NCBI RefSeq assembly: GCF_014692505.1
Contig: NZ_JACNYK010000001.1
Coordinates: 815,922-879,921 of the forward strand
Reading direction: 5' to 3'
DNA from: Sphingobacterium arenae
Lineage (GTDB): Bacteria > Bacteroidota > Bacteroidia > Sphingobacteriales > Sphingobacteriaceae
DNA: 64,000 nt
Position 1 is the stretch's first letter. Every line of letters starts with the position of its first letter. Below, piece after piece: positions 1-10,089 of this stretch. Below the pieces are notes generated by a model, which worked only from the letters and a program-made list of their open reading frames with translations, did no database searches and had not been told where the DNA came from. Made by a program: the position numbers and the translations under genes.

Positions 1-134
1 TCGCCACGGATAGTATAATGCAGCTCTAGTTCTGCATGGTAGTGCCACACATTCCCAAAATTTGGCATGATATCATGACGAGCGGAAAATGAGCTTTCCA
101 ATTCTGCCGGAAGTTTTCGATATAAAGGTTTCAT
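1..134 (-). CDS. AraC-family regulator, N-terminal fragment (cut by window edge)
   Basis: Reading leftward from an ATG at 134 gives 44 open codons to the edge, starting MKPLYRKLPAEL and containing NVWHYHAELELHYTIRG. A WHYH-x-ELELHYTIRG stretch is typical of the cupin sensor domain of AraC-type regulators that control sugar utilization genes in Bacteroidota. The C-terminal helix-turn-helix pair lies outside the window and cannot be checked. It is divergent from the first PUL operon, with about 660 bp between them, so it is a candidate local regulator. The family call rests on the N-terminal 44 residues only. Confidence 0.6.
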   Translation of the reverse strand, partial: MKPLYRKLPAELESSFSARHDIMPNFGNVWHYHAELELHYTIRG

Positions 135-798
135 ATGTATACCATTTGTCTTTTAAAGGCCATATGGAATGTCCAGACGATATTCATCGGTGTTTGTATT
201 TGATAATCATTGACATTTCATACTATTAACCAAATAATTTATGGCAGATATGTTATGTACGATTCTTGTTTCAGTTTTCGAATATAGGGTTTTTATTTCT
301 TTTTCTATGGCAATATGCTATAATGAAAGGAGATTGTTACAAGCCAGTCCAATTTATTTTAAGCTTGAGGATATTCGCCATAGATGCCGGTTTTTCGATT
401 GACCTACAGGTAAATACAAAATTGCTTATTAATATGATTTGCAACTTTTAGGTGTGATAAAGACCCGGGTTCTGATGTTAAGATAAAACTACGCCTTCAA
501 ATGTCGTAACATATTGTTAAATCTTGGATGATAATATATTATAGTGATTGGATAAATTAACACATTATTAACATGATAATATTATGTTATTTTGATCTTG
601 CGATTAGTTACAGTTTCAGCTGTCGTGAAATGTTTTAACGTTAATCGATTGTTTTTTAGGGTATTGTCGATGAGAAGTGTGAGAATTGAAAGTATAGATT
701 TCGTATTGCCTGTTGCTCAATGAATGCTTGATTTATGTACTTTTTTAACAGTCGGTTTATCTATAAGATATAAAAAAATAATATAATCATTGCTATAT
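135..798. other. Intergenic region between divergent regulator and PUL operon 1
   Basis: About 660 bp of AT-rich sequence. A 61-codon reading frame at 266-451 has no recognisable features and is not called. The only structured part I see is the AT-rich leader element at about 528-600, listed separately. The start of the DUF3826 gene is preceded by A/T-rich sequence without a Shine-Dalgarno site, as is usual in Bacteroidota. Confidence 0.5.
528..600 (+). promoter_or_regulatory. AT-rich PUL leader element, copy D
   Basis: TGATAATAT followed by TATAGTGATTGGATAA and a second palindromic ATAATATTAT core resembles segments upstream of the operons at 26005, 34198 and 41298. It probably belongs to the promoter region of PUL operon 1. 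The aligned similarity was found by eye and the binding protein is unknown. Confidence 0.35.
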
Positions 799-1446
799 AT
801 GAAAGTTAATATGAAATGGTTCGCGGGGATACTATTGATGTTTTTTGTCGGAAAAGGATTTGCACAAACCGAGGAAGAAAAGTACCTTCAAGTCATTACG
901 GAACGATCGGATAAAATTGTGACGACTTTGGGTATTACGGATTCGGTAAAATATAATCAAGTACGCGATGTGTTGGTTAACCAGTACGCTACATTAAATG
1001 CGCACCACGAGAATCGGGAAGCAGAAATTAAAAAGCTCAAAGGCACTTTTGCTGGACAGAAGGAGGCACTCGAGGAGGAACGTACGAAGTATGAAGCGAA
1101 GGAAGATGCTGCTCTTCGGGAGATACATCATACCTTTTTGGAAGCTTTGGGTAATTTGATACAATCCGAGCAAATAGAAAAGATTAAAGACGGCATGACA
1201 TACGGCGTATTGCCGTTGACTTATGGTGCTTATCAGGATATGATACCGAGCTTAACCAGCGAGCAAAAAGCGAGAATTCTGGTTTATTTAACGGAGGCGC
1301 GGGAGCTGGCCATGGATGCTCCAGGCTCCAAAGAAAAGCATGGCGTATTTGGGAAATATAAAGGGCGAATTAATAATTATCTGTCTTCCGAAGGTTATAA
1401 CCTGAAAGAAGAAGGAGACAGATGGGCAGAACGCCGTGCAAAGTAG
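799..1446 (+). CDS. DUF3826 family secreted protein
   Basis: A 215-residue protein with a signal peptide ending at FAQ (about residue 23), so periplasmic or secreted. The family signature is clear in the second half: KIKDGMTYGVLPLTYGAY, then LTEARELAMD, KEKHGVFGKYKGRINNYL and GYNLKEEGDRWAERR. DUF3826 proteins recur in Bacteroidota pectin and hemicellulose PULs; their biochemical role is not established to my knowledge. The ATG at 799 is preferred over a TTG nine bases upstream. It leads the operon, 56 bp before the SusC gene. Two more members lie in this window, one of them a double-domain form at 6986-8152. Confidence 0.85.
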   Translation: MKVNMKWFAGILLMFFVGKGFAQTEEEKYLQVITERSDKIVTTLGITDSVKYNQVRDVLVNQYATLNAHHENREAEIKKLKGTFAGQKEALEEERTKYEAKEDAALREIHHTFLEALGNLIQSEQIEKIKDGMTYGVLPLTYGAYQDMIPSLTSEQKARILVYLTEARELAMDAPGSKEKHGVFGKYKGRINNYLSSEGYNLKEEGDRWAERRAK

Positions 1447-1502
1447 GCCCTAATTAAAGTACCCCTAATTTTAATAGTATAGAATAGAGAATCAGATAAA
1501 CC

Positions 1503-4500
1503 ATGAAGAGTCAATTTTTATTACTTTGCCCTTTCTTTGCTGTAGCACCGTTGCAGATGACAATGGCTACGGTACCGAATGATCATGAGGCAGTTCATGC
1601 CGATCTTTTCGTAAACGTAACCGGTAAAGTCTCGGATCCGGAAGGAAATCCGGTGATTGGAGCCACTGTTGCCATAAAAGGAACAACAACGGGCACCAAA
1701 ACAGATGTCGATGGTATATTTAGAATAAATTTACCACAGGGAGATGAGATATTAGTGATTAGCTACGTAGGTTATAAGACCATTGAATATCCAGTAAATA
1801 AGCAGACGAATGTAGAGATAACATTAGAACCTGCCGATGCACTAGATGAGGTGGTGGTTGTGGGATACGGCACGCAAAAGAAAGCGCACCTGACGGGTTC
1901 AGTGGAGACGGTAGACATGGAAGCGATAGAGGACCTGCCGGCGACTAATATCGGGGCTGCGCTAGCAGGACGTTTAGTCGGTGTTGATATTTCGGGAGGT
2001 ACCTCCAGACCCGGCTCGAAGGCCGGTTTGGTAGTCCGTACAACAATTCCTTACGGAAAGGACGCCGGAACTACGGAGCCTTTATATGTCATTGATGGTG
2101 TGATACAGGTTGACGAACAGAATACGCCCGAGGCAACCCTTTTTCGGAATCTTGACCCCTCAGAGATAGAAAGTATATCGGTTCTGAAAGATGGTGCTGC
2201 GGCGGTATATGGTGTACGCGGGGCGAATGGTGTAGTTATCGTGACGACGAAAAGAGGAAAAGCGGGAGCCCCTAAGATTTCTTATAACGGTTCGATTGCG
2301 GTCAATGACAGAACCTACCGTACCAAAATGATGAATGCCTACGAGTTTGGGCAATATTTCAACATCATGAATGGGAAATACGGCGCCAATGTTCAGCCTA
2401 CCGATGGTAACTACCGAGATCGAATATTTTCAGCAGACGAGTTAGAGCATTTTAAAGGTTTAGATTATAATTGGTTGGATGATGCTTGGAAAGCCTCCTA
2501 TAATACACGACATGCGCTCAATTTGAGTGGAGGCTCTGAGCGGGCAACCTATTTTGCAGGTGTGACTTATAGTAAGCAGAACGGAAACTTAGGTACATTA
2601 GATTATAATAAATGGAATTTTAGGGCGGGAACCGATGTCAAGGTCGCGTCCAACTTTAAGGTTTCGTTACAAGTCTCCGGAAATGAGGATCAATTGGATA
2701 AAACCTTTAACAAAGTTTCGGGGGAAGGACAGGAAGATGATTATAAGAACCTCCTCTTAGCGGCGCCGTATGTGCCGGCTTATATAGATGGTTTACCGGT
2801 TAAACTGCCGGGACGGACAAATGATTTATCTGCCTATCATTTTTATGAAATTGAGCGTTTAGGCAATTTAGCAGAAACGGATTCCCGGTTCTTCTCTATC
2901 AATGCATCCGCTGAATACGAAGCACCGTTCTTAGAGGGGTTGAAAGCACGAATGACCTACGCCCGCAATATGCGCCATTCTGTGGGAAGCCAGATCGGTA
3001 CAAAATATGACTTGTACGAATTTACAAGGAGAGGAGAACACGGGCACATCTACGAGGGTGCAACAAATCCTAAATCGCTCACTGTAAGCAATGGTAACCG
3101 CTTGTATTTTTCCAATAGAAGCGGAATCAATACACAGGTTAACTTCTTTTTAACCTATGAAAAGCAGATCGGAAAGCATAATTTCAGTGGTCTTTTTTCC
3201 GTAGAGCGCGGCGAAGCAGAAGGCGAACAGGAAGATGTTTGGAAATACGATCCGCTAGAGTCGACTAATGGTCAGTTTGGTACTGCTTTTGGTGAAATTG
3301 ACGGACGTACATTTGCAAATGAATCGGGATCTCTGGGGTATATAGGGCGTGTCAACTACCGTTACGGCGAAAAATACCTCGCAGAGTTCCTTTTCCGTAC
3401 CGATGCTTCTACCAAGTTTGCGCCCGAAAATTACTGGGGTAAATTTTACTCCCTATCGGCGGGTTGGGTTTTGAGTGAAGAAGATTTTTTCAAAGAAGTG
3501 AAAGGTATAAACCATTTAAAATTGCGTTATTCGGTTGGACTAATGGGAAATGATCAGTTTGCGGCATGGACATGGAGACAGCGTTATACGTACCAGGTTG
3601 GTAAAGGACCCGTATTCGGTGGGAATGGAAATGCACTGACTGGTATGAGAATGGAAAAATCGCCCAATAGGGATGCGACCTGGAGCGACGAATTCAAAAA
3701 CAACCTTGGAATTGATGCCCGATTCTTGAATAATCGGCTTTCTGCGACCTTAGACGGATATTTCAATAAAGGGACAAATATATTGCTGGAGCGTGTCGGT
3801 AATGTTCCTGTCTCTGTAGGAGGATCTATTGCGGCAGAAAACTATGCACGCGTAAATAACTATGGATACGAGATATCCTTGGGATGGGACGATCAGATCG
3901 GTCGCGATTTTCGCTACGGTATTAGCGGTCGTTTGTCTTGGGGAGAATCGAAAATAATAGAGATTGACCATCCCGCAGCCTACGAAGCACAACCTTGGAA
4001 TTCGGGAATAAACGGTTCAACGGGCGATCACGGTATGTGGGGGTATGATCACTTGGGGATGTTTAAAACGCAGGCGGAGATCGACGCGTACGTAAGCGAA
4101 TATAATATCAAAGAAGTCTTTGGTACACAAGCAAACGACTTGCGTCCGGGTATGCTGTATTATCGGGATGTAAGAGGTGAGTTGCAAGCAGACGGTACGT
4201 TTGCAGAACCGGACGGGATTATCAACGAATTTGATCAGGTGCAATTAAGCAAGAAAGCAAATAATCCTTTTGCTTATGGTTTTACACTAAAAGCGGGATA
4301 TAAGAGCTTTTCATTCGAGACGGTCATCACCGGTAGCTTTGGCGGATGGTCGGAGATTGGTGAAACGAAGCAATTGAATAATGATATCACGCGAGTATAT
4401 AATAATCTTCCCGTGATTTGGAATGATATTTATGATCCGGAATTAAATCCAACAGGAACAATGCCAAACCCGCACTGGGAAAATATATATGGTGTCAGCT

Positions 4501-4736
4501 CCAATTTCTGGAGAACGAGTGCATTCAGAATGCGGGTAGCCAGCCTGAACTTGGGGTATACTTTACCCGGGAGCTTGATCGATCGTTTGAAAGTATCCAA
4601 TGCGCGTTTGTATCTTTCGGCGATAAATCCGATGGCCTTATACCAGCCTTTTAGTTACAAAGATGCGTATGGTACCTCATGGGACTCTTATCCGAATCTA
4701 AAGACGTTCTCTTTCGGCCTTAATCTTACGCTATAA
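1503..4736 (+). CDS. susC: SusC-like TonB-dependent outer membrane transporter (pair 1)
   Basis: A 1077-residue SusC-family protein. After the signal peptide comes a carboxypeptidase-D-like domain (about 35-110: VNVTGKVSDPEGNPVIGATV), a TonB-box region (DEVVVVGYGTQKK, about 115-127), a plug (about 130-250, with YVIDGV and ISVLKDGAAAVYGVRGANGV) and a 22-strand-type barrel to the C-terminal LNLTL. It imports oligosaccharides across the outer membrane using TonB-ExbBD energy, with the SusD lipoprotein as lid. The SusD gene follows after 22 bp. Adjacent pectate lyases suggest galacturonide cargo, but substrate cannot be read from sequence. Its N-terminal domain is closer to that of pair 2 than to pairs 3 and 4. 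Confidence 0.95.
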   Translation: MKSQFLLLCPFFAVAPLQMTMATVPNDHEAVHADLFVNVTGKVSDPEGNPVIGATVAIKGTTTGTKTDVDGIFRINLPQGDEILVISYVGYKTIEYPVNKQTNVEITLEPADALDEVVVVGYGTQKKAHLTGSVETVDMEAIEDLPATNIGAALAGRLVGVDISGGTSRPGSKAGLVVRTTIPYGKDAGTTEPLYVIDGVIQVDEQNTPEATLFRNLDPSEIESISVLKDGAAAVYGVRGANGVVIVTTKRGKAGAPKISYNGSIAVNDRTYRTKMMNAYEFGQYFNIMNGKYGANVQPTDGNYRDRIFSADELEHFKGLDYNWLDDAWKASYNTRHALNLSGGSERATYFAGVTYSKQNGNLGTLDYNKWNFRAGTDVKVASNFKVSLQVSGNEDQLDKTFNKVSGEGQEDDYKNLLLAAPYVPAYIDGLPVKLPGRTNDLSAYHFYEIERLGNLAETDSRFFSINASAEYEAPFLEGLKARMTYARNMRHSVGSQIGTKYDLYEFTRRGEHGHIYEGATNPKSLTVSNGNRLYFSNRSGINTQVNFFLTYEKQIGKHNFSGLFSVERGEAEGEQEDVWKYDPLESTNGQFGTAFGEIDGRTFANESGSLGYIGRVNYRYGEKYLAEFLFRTDASTKFAPENYWGKFYSLSAGWVLSEEDFFKEVKGINHLKLRYSVGLMGNDQFAAWTWRQRYTYQVGKGPVFGGNGNALTGMRMEKSPNRDATWSDEFKNNLGIDARFLNNRLSATLDGYFNKGTNILLERVGNVPVSVGGSIAAENYARVNNYGYEISLGWDDQIGRDFRYGISGRLSWGESKIIEIDHPAAYEAQPWNSGINGSTGDHGMWGYDHLGMFKTQAEIDAYVSEYNIKEVFGTQANDLRPGMLYYRDVRGELQADGTFAEPDGIINEFDQVQLSKKANNPFAYGFTLKAGYKSFSFETVITGSFGGWSEIGETKQLNNDITRVYNNLPVIWNDIYDPELNPTGTMPNPHWENIYGVSSNFWRTSAFRMRVASLNLGYTLPGSLIDRLKVSNARLYLSAINPMALYQPFSYKDAYGTSWDSYPNLKTFSFGLNLTL

Positions 4737-4758
4737 TTACCATTAAATAAATTGAGAA

Positions 4759-6780
4759 ATGAAGAAGTATCTATATATCAACCTGTTTCTATCCATACTC
4801 TTAATGCATACCAGCTGTAGTGATAAATTTCTGGAAGAAAAGCGAGATTTAGGAGCAGTTAATGAAGATGTTTTTATCGATCCAGTATTGGGACAGGCCT
4901 ATATCGATTATGTGTACGGCATGTTCTTACCAGCTAACAATCAAACCGGGTTTATGCAGACAAATACAGCGTCTGAAAACGGCTCTTATAATACTGTGTT
5001 TACACAAACGACCGATGAATTAGCCGGTGAAACCGATTTTAACAAGCAATGGGCCAATATCTCCTATGTCAATAACCATGCAAATAAATATTTTGGTCAA
5101 CGAATGACTACGAATATCAATAATAACACGTGGACGAGATTACGACAAATCAATCTGTTCTTAACGGAGGTAGACAAGTATGGGATGGACGAGGAACCTA
5201 AAAACCTGTTGAAAGGGCAGATGTACTTCTGGCGCGCGTGGCAATATTTTGAATTGGTCAGGCTTTATGGGGGGGTACCGTTGGTACTGGAACCGCAGAA
5301 TCCGGCCGTGAGTGATATTGAAGAAAATTCAACCCCGCGTAGTTCGACCGCAGAAACCATCGCGCAGATTCTCTCCGATCTCGATATGGCAATGGAATTG
5401 CTGCCCGGTAGATGGGATGCGGCCAATTGGGGACGTATTACCAGTGGTGCGGCGGCGGCGGTAAAGGGTCGCGTATTATTGACCTATGCTAGTCCACTAT
5501 TTAATCCAAACGATGAGGTAGAAAGGTGGCAAGCAGCTTACGATGCCAACTTGGAAGCAAAAACACTGTTGGAACAAAATGGTTTTGGGCTTTACCAGGA
5601 AGGAAATTTCGCGAATGGTGAGGCATGGGAAGGCATGTGGCATAAAGAAGAGGGAAATCCCGAGGCAATTATCGTTTTTGGATTCAATAATTTGGCAAAG
5701 GGCGGAAATTTTGCTAAAAATAGTGGTTGGGAGCAATCGATCCGGCCGACGGAAATAAATGGTGCGGGTTCGGTTTCACCGACTAAACAAATCGTAGAAT
5801 CTTTTCCAATGAAAGACGGAAAAGCCATAGACGATGCCTCTTCTGCATATACTTATGATCCAAATAAGTTTTACAAAAATAGAGATCCCAGATTTTATAA
5901 ATCGTTTGCCTATAATGGGGCTATATGGCCTTATGGTAGGGACGACCAATATAAACTATGGACGTACTCTTGGAGGGAAAGTGATGGCGGTGCATATAAG
6001 CCTACTGAAACACGGGGTGCTAATGCCAGTGGAATATATGTGCGCAAAGCATCGAATTTAGGCGCAAATAATTCCATCAACAACTTTGAAGAAAGCGGGA
6101 CAGATTTTATGGAGTTCCGTTTTGCGGAGCTTGTTTTAAACCTTGCCGAGTGTGCTGTCGGAATTAATCGTCTTAATGAAGGATTAGAAGGTTTGGTCGC
6201 CATACGGGAACGTGCAGGTGTCGAAAACAATGATGGTTCGTACGGTCTAGCCGATGTTGCTGGAGATAGAAACAAATTGTTTAAAGCTATTCTCGATGAA
6301 AGAAAAGTAGAGTTTGCATATGAGGGCAAACGTTTCTACGATCTTAGGCGTTGGATGCTGTTCGACAACGAGACCGGGATGAATACGCGGCTTGGTATTC
6401 CGGAATTGAATGGTACACGACGGACCGGCTATCGCATTACCGTTAAAGACGGTGCAGGAGAGTATTTTGGCGCCGGGGATCCGCTATTGGTTGGAGATGG
6501 TGGTAGCGCACCGGTTATCGATAGAAACACCACAGAGTATCCGGGGGATATCAAAACACATGAAGAGTACGTCGATTATCTGTATGATAACTATTTCGTG
6601 GTGGAAGAAAGAGATGATTTGGATCGGACAAATGTCTCGCCTACATGGACATTTCAGTGGTACCCAGAATACTATTATTTCGGTATACATCAAAATGTAT
6701 TGGAAAGTTCACCTTATTTAGAGCAAACCAAAGGATGGAATAGTATCACTGGAATGGGTACATTTGATCCCTTGCAATAA
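4759..6780 (+). CDS. susD: SusD/RagB-like outer membrane lipoprotein (pair 1)
   Basis: A 673-residue SusD-family lipoprotein with lipobox LLMHTSC (Cys about residue 20) and the mature start SDKFLEEKRDL typical of the family. The TPR-like helical scaffold is indicated by WRAWQYFELVRLYGGVPLVLEP near the centre and by a C-terminal segment with ILDERKVEFAYEGKRFYDLRRW. It binds glycan at the cell surface and forms the lid of the SusC transporter encoded just upstream. A rho-independent terminator follows 26 bp after the stop codon, so the first transcription unit probably ends here. Confidence 0.95.
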   Translation: MKKYLYINLFLSILLMHTSCSDKFLEEKRDLGAVNEDVFIDPVLGQAYIDYVYGMFLPANNQTGFMQTNTASENGSYNTVFTQTTDELAGETDFNKQWANISYVNNHANKYFGQRMTTNINNNTWTRLRQINLFLTEVDKYGMDEEPKNLLKGQMYFWRAWQYFELVRLYGGVPLVLEPQNPAVSDIEENSTPRSSTAETIAQILSDLDMAMELLPGRWDAANWGRITSGAAAAVKGRVLLTYASPLFNPNDEVERWQAAYDANLEAKTLLEQNGFGLYQEGNFANGEAWEGMWHKEEGNPEAIIVFGFNNLAKGGNFAKNSGWEQSIRPTEINGAGSVSPTKQIVESFPMKDGKAIDDASSAYTYDPNKFYKNRDPRFYKSFAYNGAIWPYGRDDQYKLWTYSWRESDGGAYKPTETRGANASGIYVRKASNLGANNSINNFEESGTDFMEFRFAELVLNLAECAVGINRLNEGLEGLVAIRERAGVENNDGSYGLADVAGDRNKLFKAILDERKVEFAYEGKRFYDLRRWMLFDNETGMNTRLGIPELNGTRRTGYRITVKDGAGEYFGAGDPLLVGDGGSAPVIDRNTTEYPGDIKTHEEYVDYLYDNYFVVEERDDLDRTNVSPTWTFQWYPEYYYFGIHQNVLESSPYLEQTKGWNSITGMGTFDPLQ

Positions 6781-6805
6781 AAGACGTCAAAATATCAAAT
6801 ACAGG

Positions 6806-6845
6806 AAACACCTCATCCTTCTTTGGAAAGAGGTGTTTTTCTTTT
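6806..6845 (+). terminator. Rho-independent terminator after SusC/D pair 1
   Basis: AAACACCTC pairs with GAGGTGTTT across a 15-nt loop and is followed by a T-run. It lies 26 bp downstream of the SusD stop. Confidence 0.85.
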
Positions 6846-6898
6846 ATACGGAATTACATAGTTAATATTTGATATGAACAGGATAAAATAATATAAAA

Positions 6899-6925
6899 TT
6901 GACTTTTTTGGTTTCTGTACTTTTG
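6899..6925 (+). promoter_or_regulatory. Bacteroidota-type promoter for double DUF3826 gene
   Basis: TTG at 6899-6901 and TACTTTTG at 6918-6925 (perfect TAnnTTTG -7 box), separated by 16 bp. It sits 60 bp upstream of the start codon at 6986 and just past the preceding terminator. Confidence 0.5.
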
Positions 6926-6985
6926 ATTCGTAAACCTATAATAATCAGGATGATTTCCTAGTCAATAATGTTATAAATAAACGAT

Positions 6986-8152
6986 ATGAAAGCAGGATTT
7001 TTAATATTTTTTTTATCGACCAGTATTTTAGTTGCTCTAGGGCAAGCGGATCCCGAGTACCAATCGGTTGCTTCGGCGCGTGCAGAAAAAATTGTAGCGG
7101 AGGTAGAACCTGCATTGGCAAGCAGTATTAGGGGCAAGATCCGCGATGTAGTGGCGAACCAATATATTGCACTACATACTATCCACGCCGAGCGAGATCG
7201 CCAATTAGAGAAACAAGGGGCAAATAAGGAACGGGTTTTAGCTCATGCCGACTCCATGGTGGCAGAGAGACACGATCAATACATTACCGCATTACAGGAA
7301 TTGTTAACAGCAGAACAGGTTGAGGCCATAAAAAATGGAATGACCTATTATACGGTACCAAAGACCTATAACAATTATCTCTTAATGCTACCTTTTGCGA
7401 CGGAAGAAGAATTGGTGCTTATCCGGGAAAATCTGAAAGAAGCCCGTGAACATGCTATGGATGGAGGTTCGGCAAAGGAAAAACACGCTTGGTTTAATAA
7501 GTACAAAGGACGTATTGCCAATGCATTGGCTAGTCGAGGATATAATCTAAAAGAAGAAGGAGAAAGGTGGGCGGAAAGAAGAAATTTAGAGTCGTCCGCA
7601 ACTTATATTACGGAATCTAATAGGGTAATGGAAAAATTAAGTATATCAGATAAATGGATAGAGGAGCAGATACGAAACCTGTTGGCTTTTCAATATCAGA
7701 AGATGGATGTTATTTATACTGATAAGCAATTGCAAACAGCCGAAATGGAGCGTGCATCGCTCGATGACGCGGAAAGAGAAAAACGCGCCGTTCAGATTTG
7801 GGAAGAAAGTAAAAATGCACTTGATGTGCAACGAGATAAATTTTTTAAAAAATTAGAACCATTGTTGAATAAGGAACAAATTGAGCTGGTTAAAAACGAA
7901 ATGACGCATAACGGTTTTCAAAAAGAATTAACGCGTTTTGAAGAATTGCTGCCAGATTTGAACGATGAAGAAAAAGTTGTGATAATCGAATATTTAAAAG
8001 AAGCACGCGAGAATGCATTGAATGTGCAGACAAATAGAGAGCGGAATCAGTGGTTTGCTAAATATCGGGGTCGCGCGAATAACTATCTATCTAAGCAAGG
8101 ATATGATTTAAAAAAGGCCACAGAAGATTTGGAGCAGAGAACGAAAAATTAG
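6986..8152 (+). CDS. Secreted protein with two tandem DUF3826 domains
   Basis: A 388-residue protein, about twice the usual DUF3826 length. A signal peptide ends near ALGQ (about residue 19). Domain 1 (about 25-200) carries KNGMTYYTVPKTYNNY, EAREHAMD, KEKHAWFNKYKGRI and GYNLKEEGERWAERR. Domain 2 (about 205-388) repeats the plan with KNEMTHNG, EARENALN, RERNQWFAKYRGRANNYL and GYDLKK. Domain 2 is more divergent, having lost the TY-x-x-Y segment after the MT motif. This looks like an internal duplication, with the second copy drifting. It is transcribed separately from pair 1, with its own promoter, 137 bp before a pectate lyase gene. Function is not known. Confidence 0.85.
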   Translation: MKAGFLIFFLSTSILVALGQADPEYQSVASARAEKIVAEVEPALASSIRGKIRDVVANQYIALHTIHAERDRQLEKQGANKERVLAHADSMVAERHDQYITALQELLTAEQVEAIKNGMTYYTVPKTYNNYLLMLPFATEEELVLIRENLKEAREHAMDGGSAKEKHAWFNKYKGRIANALASRGYNLKEEGERWAERRNLESSATYITESNRVMEKLSISDKWIEEQIRNLLAFQYQKMDVIYTDKQLQTAEMERASLDDAEREKRAVQIWEESKNALDVQRDKFFKKLEPLLNKEQIELVKNEMTHNGFQKELTRFEELLPDLNDEEKVVIIEYLKEARENALNVQTNRERNQWFAKYRGRANNYLSKQGYDLKKATEDLEQRTKN

Positions 8153-8224
8153 GGCAAAAAAGATATAGATAATATCCTATAGTCTCTCGTGAAGATAATA
8201 TAGATAAGTCATTTTTTATACCCC

Positions 8225-8232
8225 TAACTTTG
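8225..8232 (+). promoter_or_regulatory. TAnnTTTG -7 box upstream of pectate lyase
   Basis: TAACTTTG matches the Bacteroidota -7 consensus, 58 bp before the chosen start at 8290. No good -33 TTG is visible at the expected distance, so this is tentative. Confidence 0.4.
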
Positions 8233-8289
8233 GTATAGCTAATATCGATTATCGATTATATGCCTGATATTATCATAAAATATTTATAT

Positions 8290-9936
8290 ATGAGTAAAAA
8301 ATTATCATTTTTGATTGCGACAATTTTCACTTTGGTCGCGATAAACCAAGCAAAAGCGCAGTATCCAAAGATACCGGAGCAAGTACAAAAAGAAACAAAT
8401 ACAATGATGGAGGCTGCACGCCAGCGTTCAGACATTGCCTGGGGCAAAGCACTGCCCGTGATTGAGGAATATGCGAAACAGGGGAAGCCTTATATTCCTT
8501 GGGCATTTCGTCCTACAGATTTACCTCAGGCAGAGATTGCTGCATTTCCAGGTGCAGAGGGTGGTGGTAAATATACTTTCGGTGGACGAGGTGGAAAAGT
8601 GATCGTGGTGACTAGTTTGGAAGATCATGGTCCGGGAACACTTCGTGAAGCCTGTGAACAAGGAGGGCCGCGTATAATCGTCTTTAACGTCGCGGGTATT
8701 ATTCGCTTGAAGACCCCGTTGATTATCCGGGCTCCTTATATCACGATTGCCGGCCAATCCGCTCCAGGAGATGGCGTCGTTGTGGCTGGGGAGTCGGTAT
8801 GGATAGACACGCACGACGTGTTGATTCGCCATATGCGTTTCCGTAGAGGGGAGACCTACGTCGGACGCCGTGATGACGCTATCGGCGGTAATCCGGTTGG
8901 TAACATTATGATTGACCACGTTTCTGCCAGCTGGGGTCTAGACGAGAATATGTCGATGTACAGACATATGTATAACGACAGTACGGGTTCTCAGGAGAAG
9001 AAATATGGAACGGTGAATATCACCATCCAAAACTCTATCTTCTCCGAAGCACTGGATACTTGGAACCATGCCTTTGGTAGCACATTAGGAGGCGAGAACG
9101 CAACCTTTATGCGCAACCTTTGGGCGAATAATGCGGCCAGAAACCCTTCTATCGGGTGGAATGGTATTTTTAACTTTGCGAATAATGTCGTGTACAACTG
9201 GGTGCACCGTGCGATCGACGGGGGTGACTATCAAGCAACGTATAACATCTTTAATAACTATTTCAAACCAGGGCCAGCAACGCCGAAAGGAGAACCAATC
9301 AGCTATCGCTTATTGAAGCCAGAGTCCGGAAGAAGTAAGTTGCCCTATGTTGTCTTTGGCCGCGCGTATGTAGAAGGTAATATCGTCAACGGAAATACTA
9401 AAGTGACAGAGAACAACTGGGATGGTGGTGTTCAGGTCGAAAACAAAGCCGGTAACCTGATGAGTTTTGAGGAAGCAAAACCTTATTTTGCCGCTATGCG
9501 TGCGGCGAAACCTTTCCCTCATGCTGAATTCCGTGTTACCTCTGCTGAAGAAGCATATGAAGAAGTTTTAGCAAATGCCGGTGCCACTTTGCCGAAACGT
9601 GACGCCGTCGATCTTCGGATCGTGAAAGAAGTCAAAGATGGTAAACCAATACCGTTAGCCGAAAAAGACGTGCAATATCCGGAAGTTGACTTTGAGCACC
9701 GCAGACTGCCGAAAGATTCCTATAAAATGGGTATAATTACACACATCTCTCAGGTCGGTGGTTATCCTGAATATAATGGCAAACCTTATAAAGATTCGGA
9801 CAATGATGGTATTCCAGATGATGTAGAAAAGAAAATGGGCTTAGATCCAAATAACGGAGAAGACTCGGCGGCGATAACGGAATCTGGTTACGCCAACATC
9901 GAGATCTACTTGAATGGATTAGGAGAGAAGTCATAA
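8290..9936 (+). CDS. Pectate lyase, PL1 type, with C-terminal calcium-binding segment
   Basis: A 548-residue secreted enzyme, expected to cleave polygalacturonate by beta-elimination. I start it at the ATG at 8290 because MSKKLSFLIATIFTLVAI gives a clean signal peptide ending AKAQ; an ATG ten codons upstream would add a non-signal extension. The PL1 beta-helix begins at FPGAEGGG (about 86), with GGRGGKV, PGTLREA and the YITIAGQSAPGDG ladder. RRDDAIGG and LDENMS hold likely calcium ligands, and ARNPS (about residue 284) holds the likely catalytic Arg. The C-terminus has an EF/TSP3-like DSDNDGIPDDVE loop. The next gene is a close paralogue in tandem. Confidence 0.9.
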   Translation: MSKKLSFLIATIFTLVAINQAKAQYPKIPEQVQKETNTMMEAARQRSDIAWGKALPVIEEYAKQGKPYIPWAFRPTDLPQAEIAAFPGAEGGGKYTFGGRGGKVIVVTSLEDHGPGTLREACEQGGPRIIVFNVAGIIRLKTPLIIRAPYITIAGQSAPGDGVVVAGESVWIDTHDVLIRHMRFRRGETYVGRRDDAIGGNPVGNIMIDHVSASWGLDENMSMYRHMYNDSTGSQEKKYGTVNITIQNSIFSEALDTWNHAFGSTLGGENATFMRNLWANNAARNPSIGWNGIFNFANNVVYNWVHRAIDGGDYQATYNIFNNYFKPGPATPKGEPISYRLLKPESGRSKLPYVVFGRAYVEGNIVNGNTKVTENNWDGGVQVENKAGNLMSFEEAKPYFAAMRAAKPFPHAEFRVTSAEEAYEEVLANAGATLPKRDAVDLRIVKEVKDGKPIPLAEKDVQYPEVDFEHRRLPKDSYKMGIITHISQVGGYPEYNGKPYKDSDNDGIPDDVEKKMGLDPNNGEDSAAITESGYANIEIYLNGLGEKS

Positions 9937-10039
9937 TTTTTATAATTGGTTTATTCCCTTCGGTAGGAAAATGATCGGAGGGGATAATATTTTATAGATA
10001 ATCGTAAATATGATATAAGTATTTGATAATAAATCATTT

Positions 10040-10047
10040 TACCTTTG
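10040..10047 (+). promoter_or_regulatory. TAnnTTTG -7 box upstream of second pectate lyase
   Basis: TACCTTTG matches the -7 consensus, 43 bp before the start codon. A TTTG at 10022-10025 is only 14 bp upstream, shorter than usual, so the -33 element is uncertain. Confidence 0.4.
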
Positions 10048-10089
10048 GATTAAGCATTGTCTATAACTGATAACTAAATTTATATACCG

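Noticed and set aside
266..451. 61-codon frame upstream of the first PUL gene
   Set aside because: Hydrophobic but with no family, no start context and no conservation evidence; AT-rich intergenic sequence easily gives such frames.
9937..10000. Weak hairpin after the first pectate lyase (CCCTTCG...CGGAGGG)
   Set aside because: The stem is short and interrupted and lacks a clean T-run; not called as a terminator.
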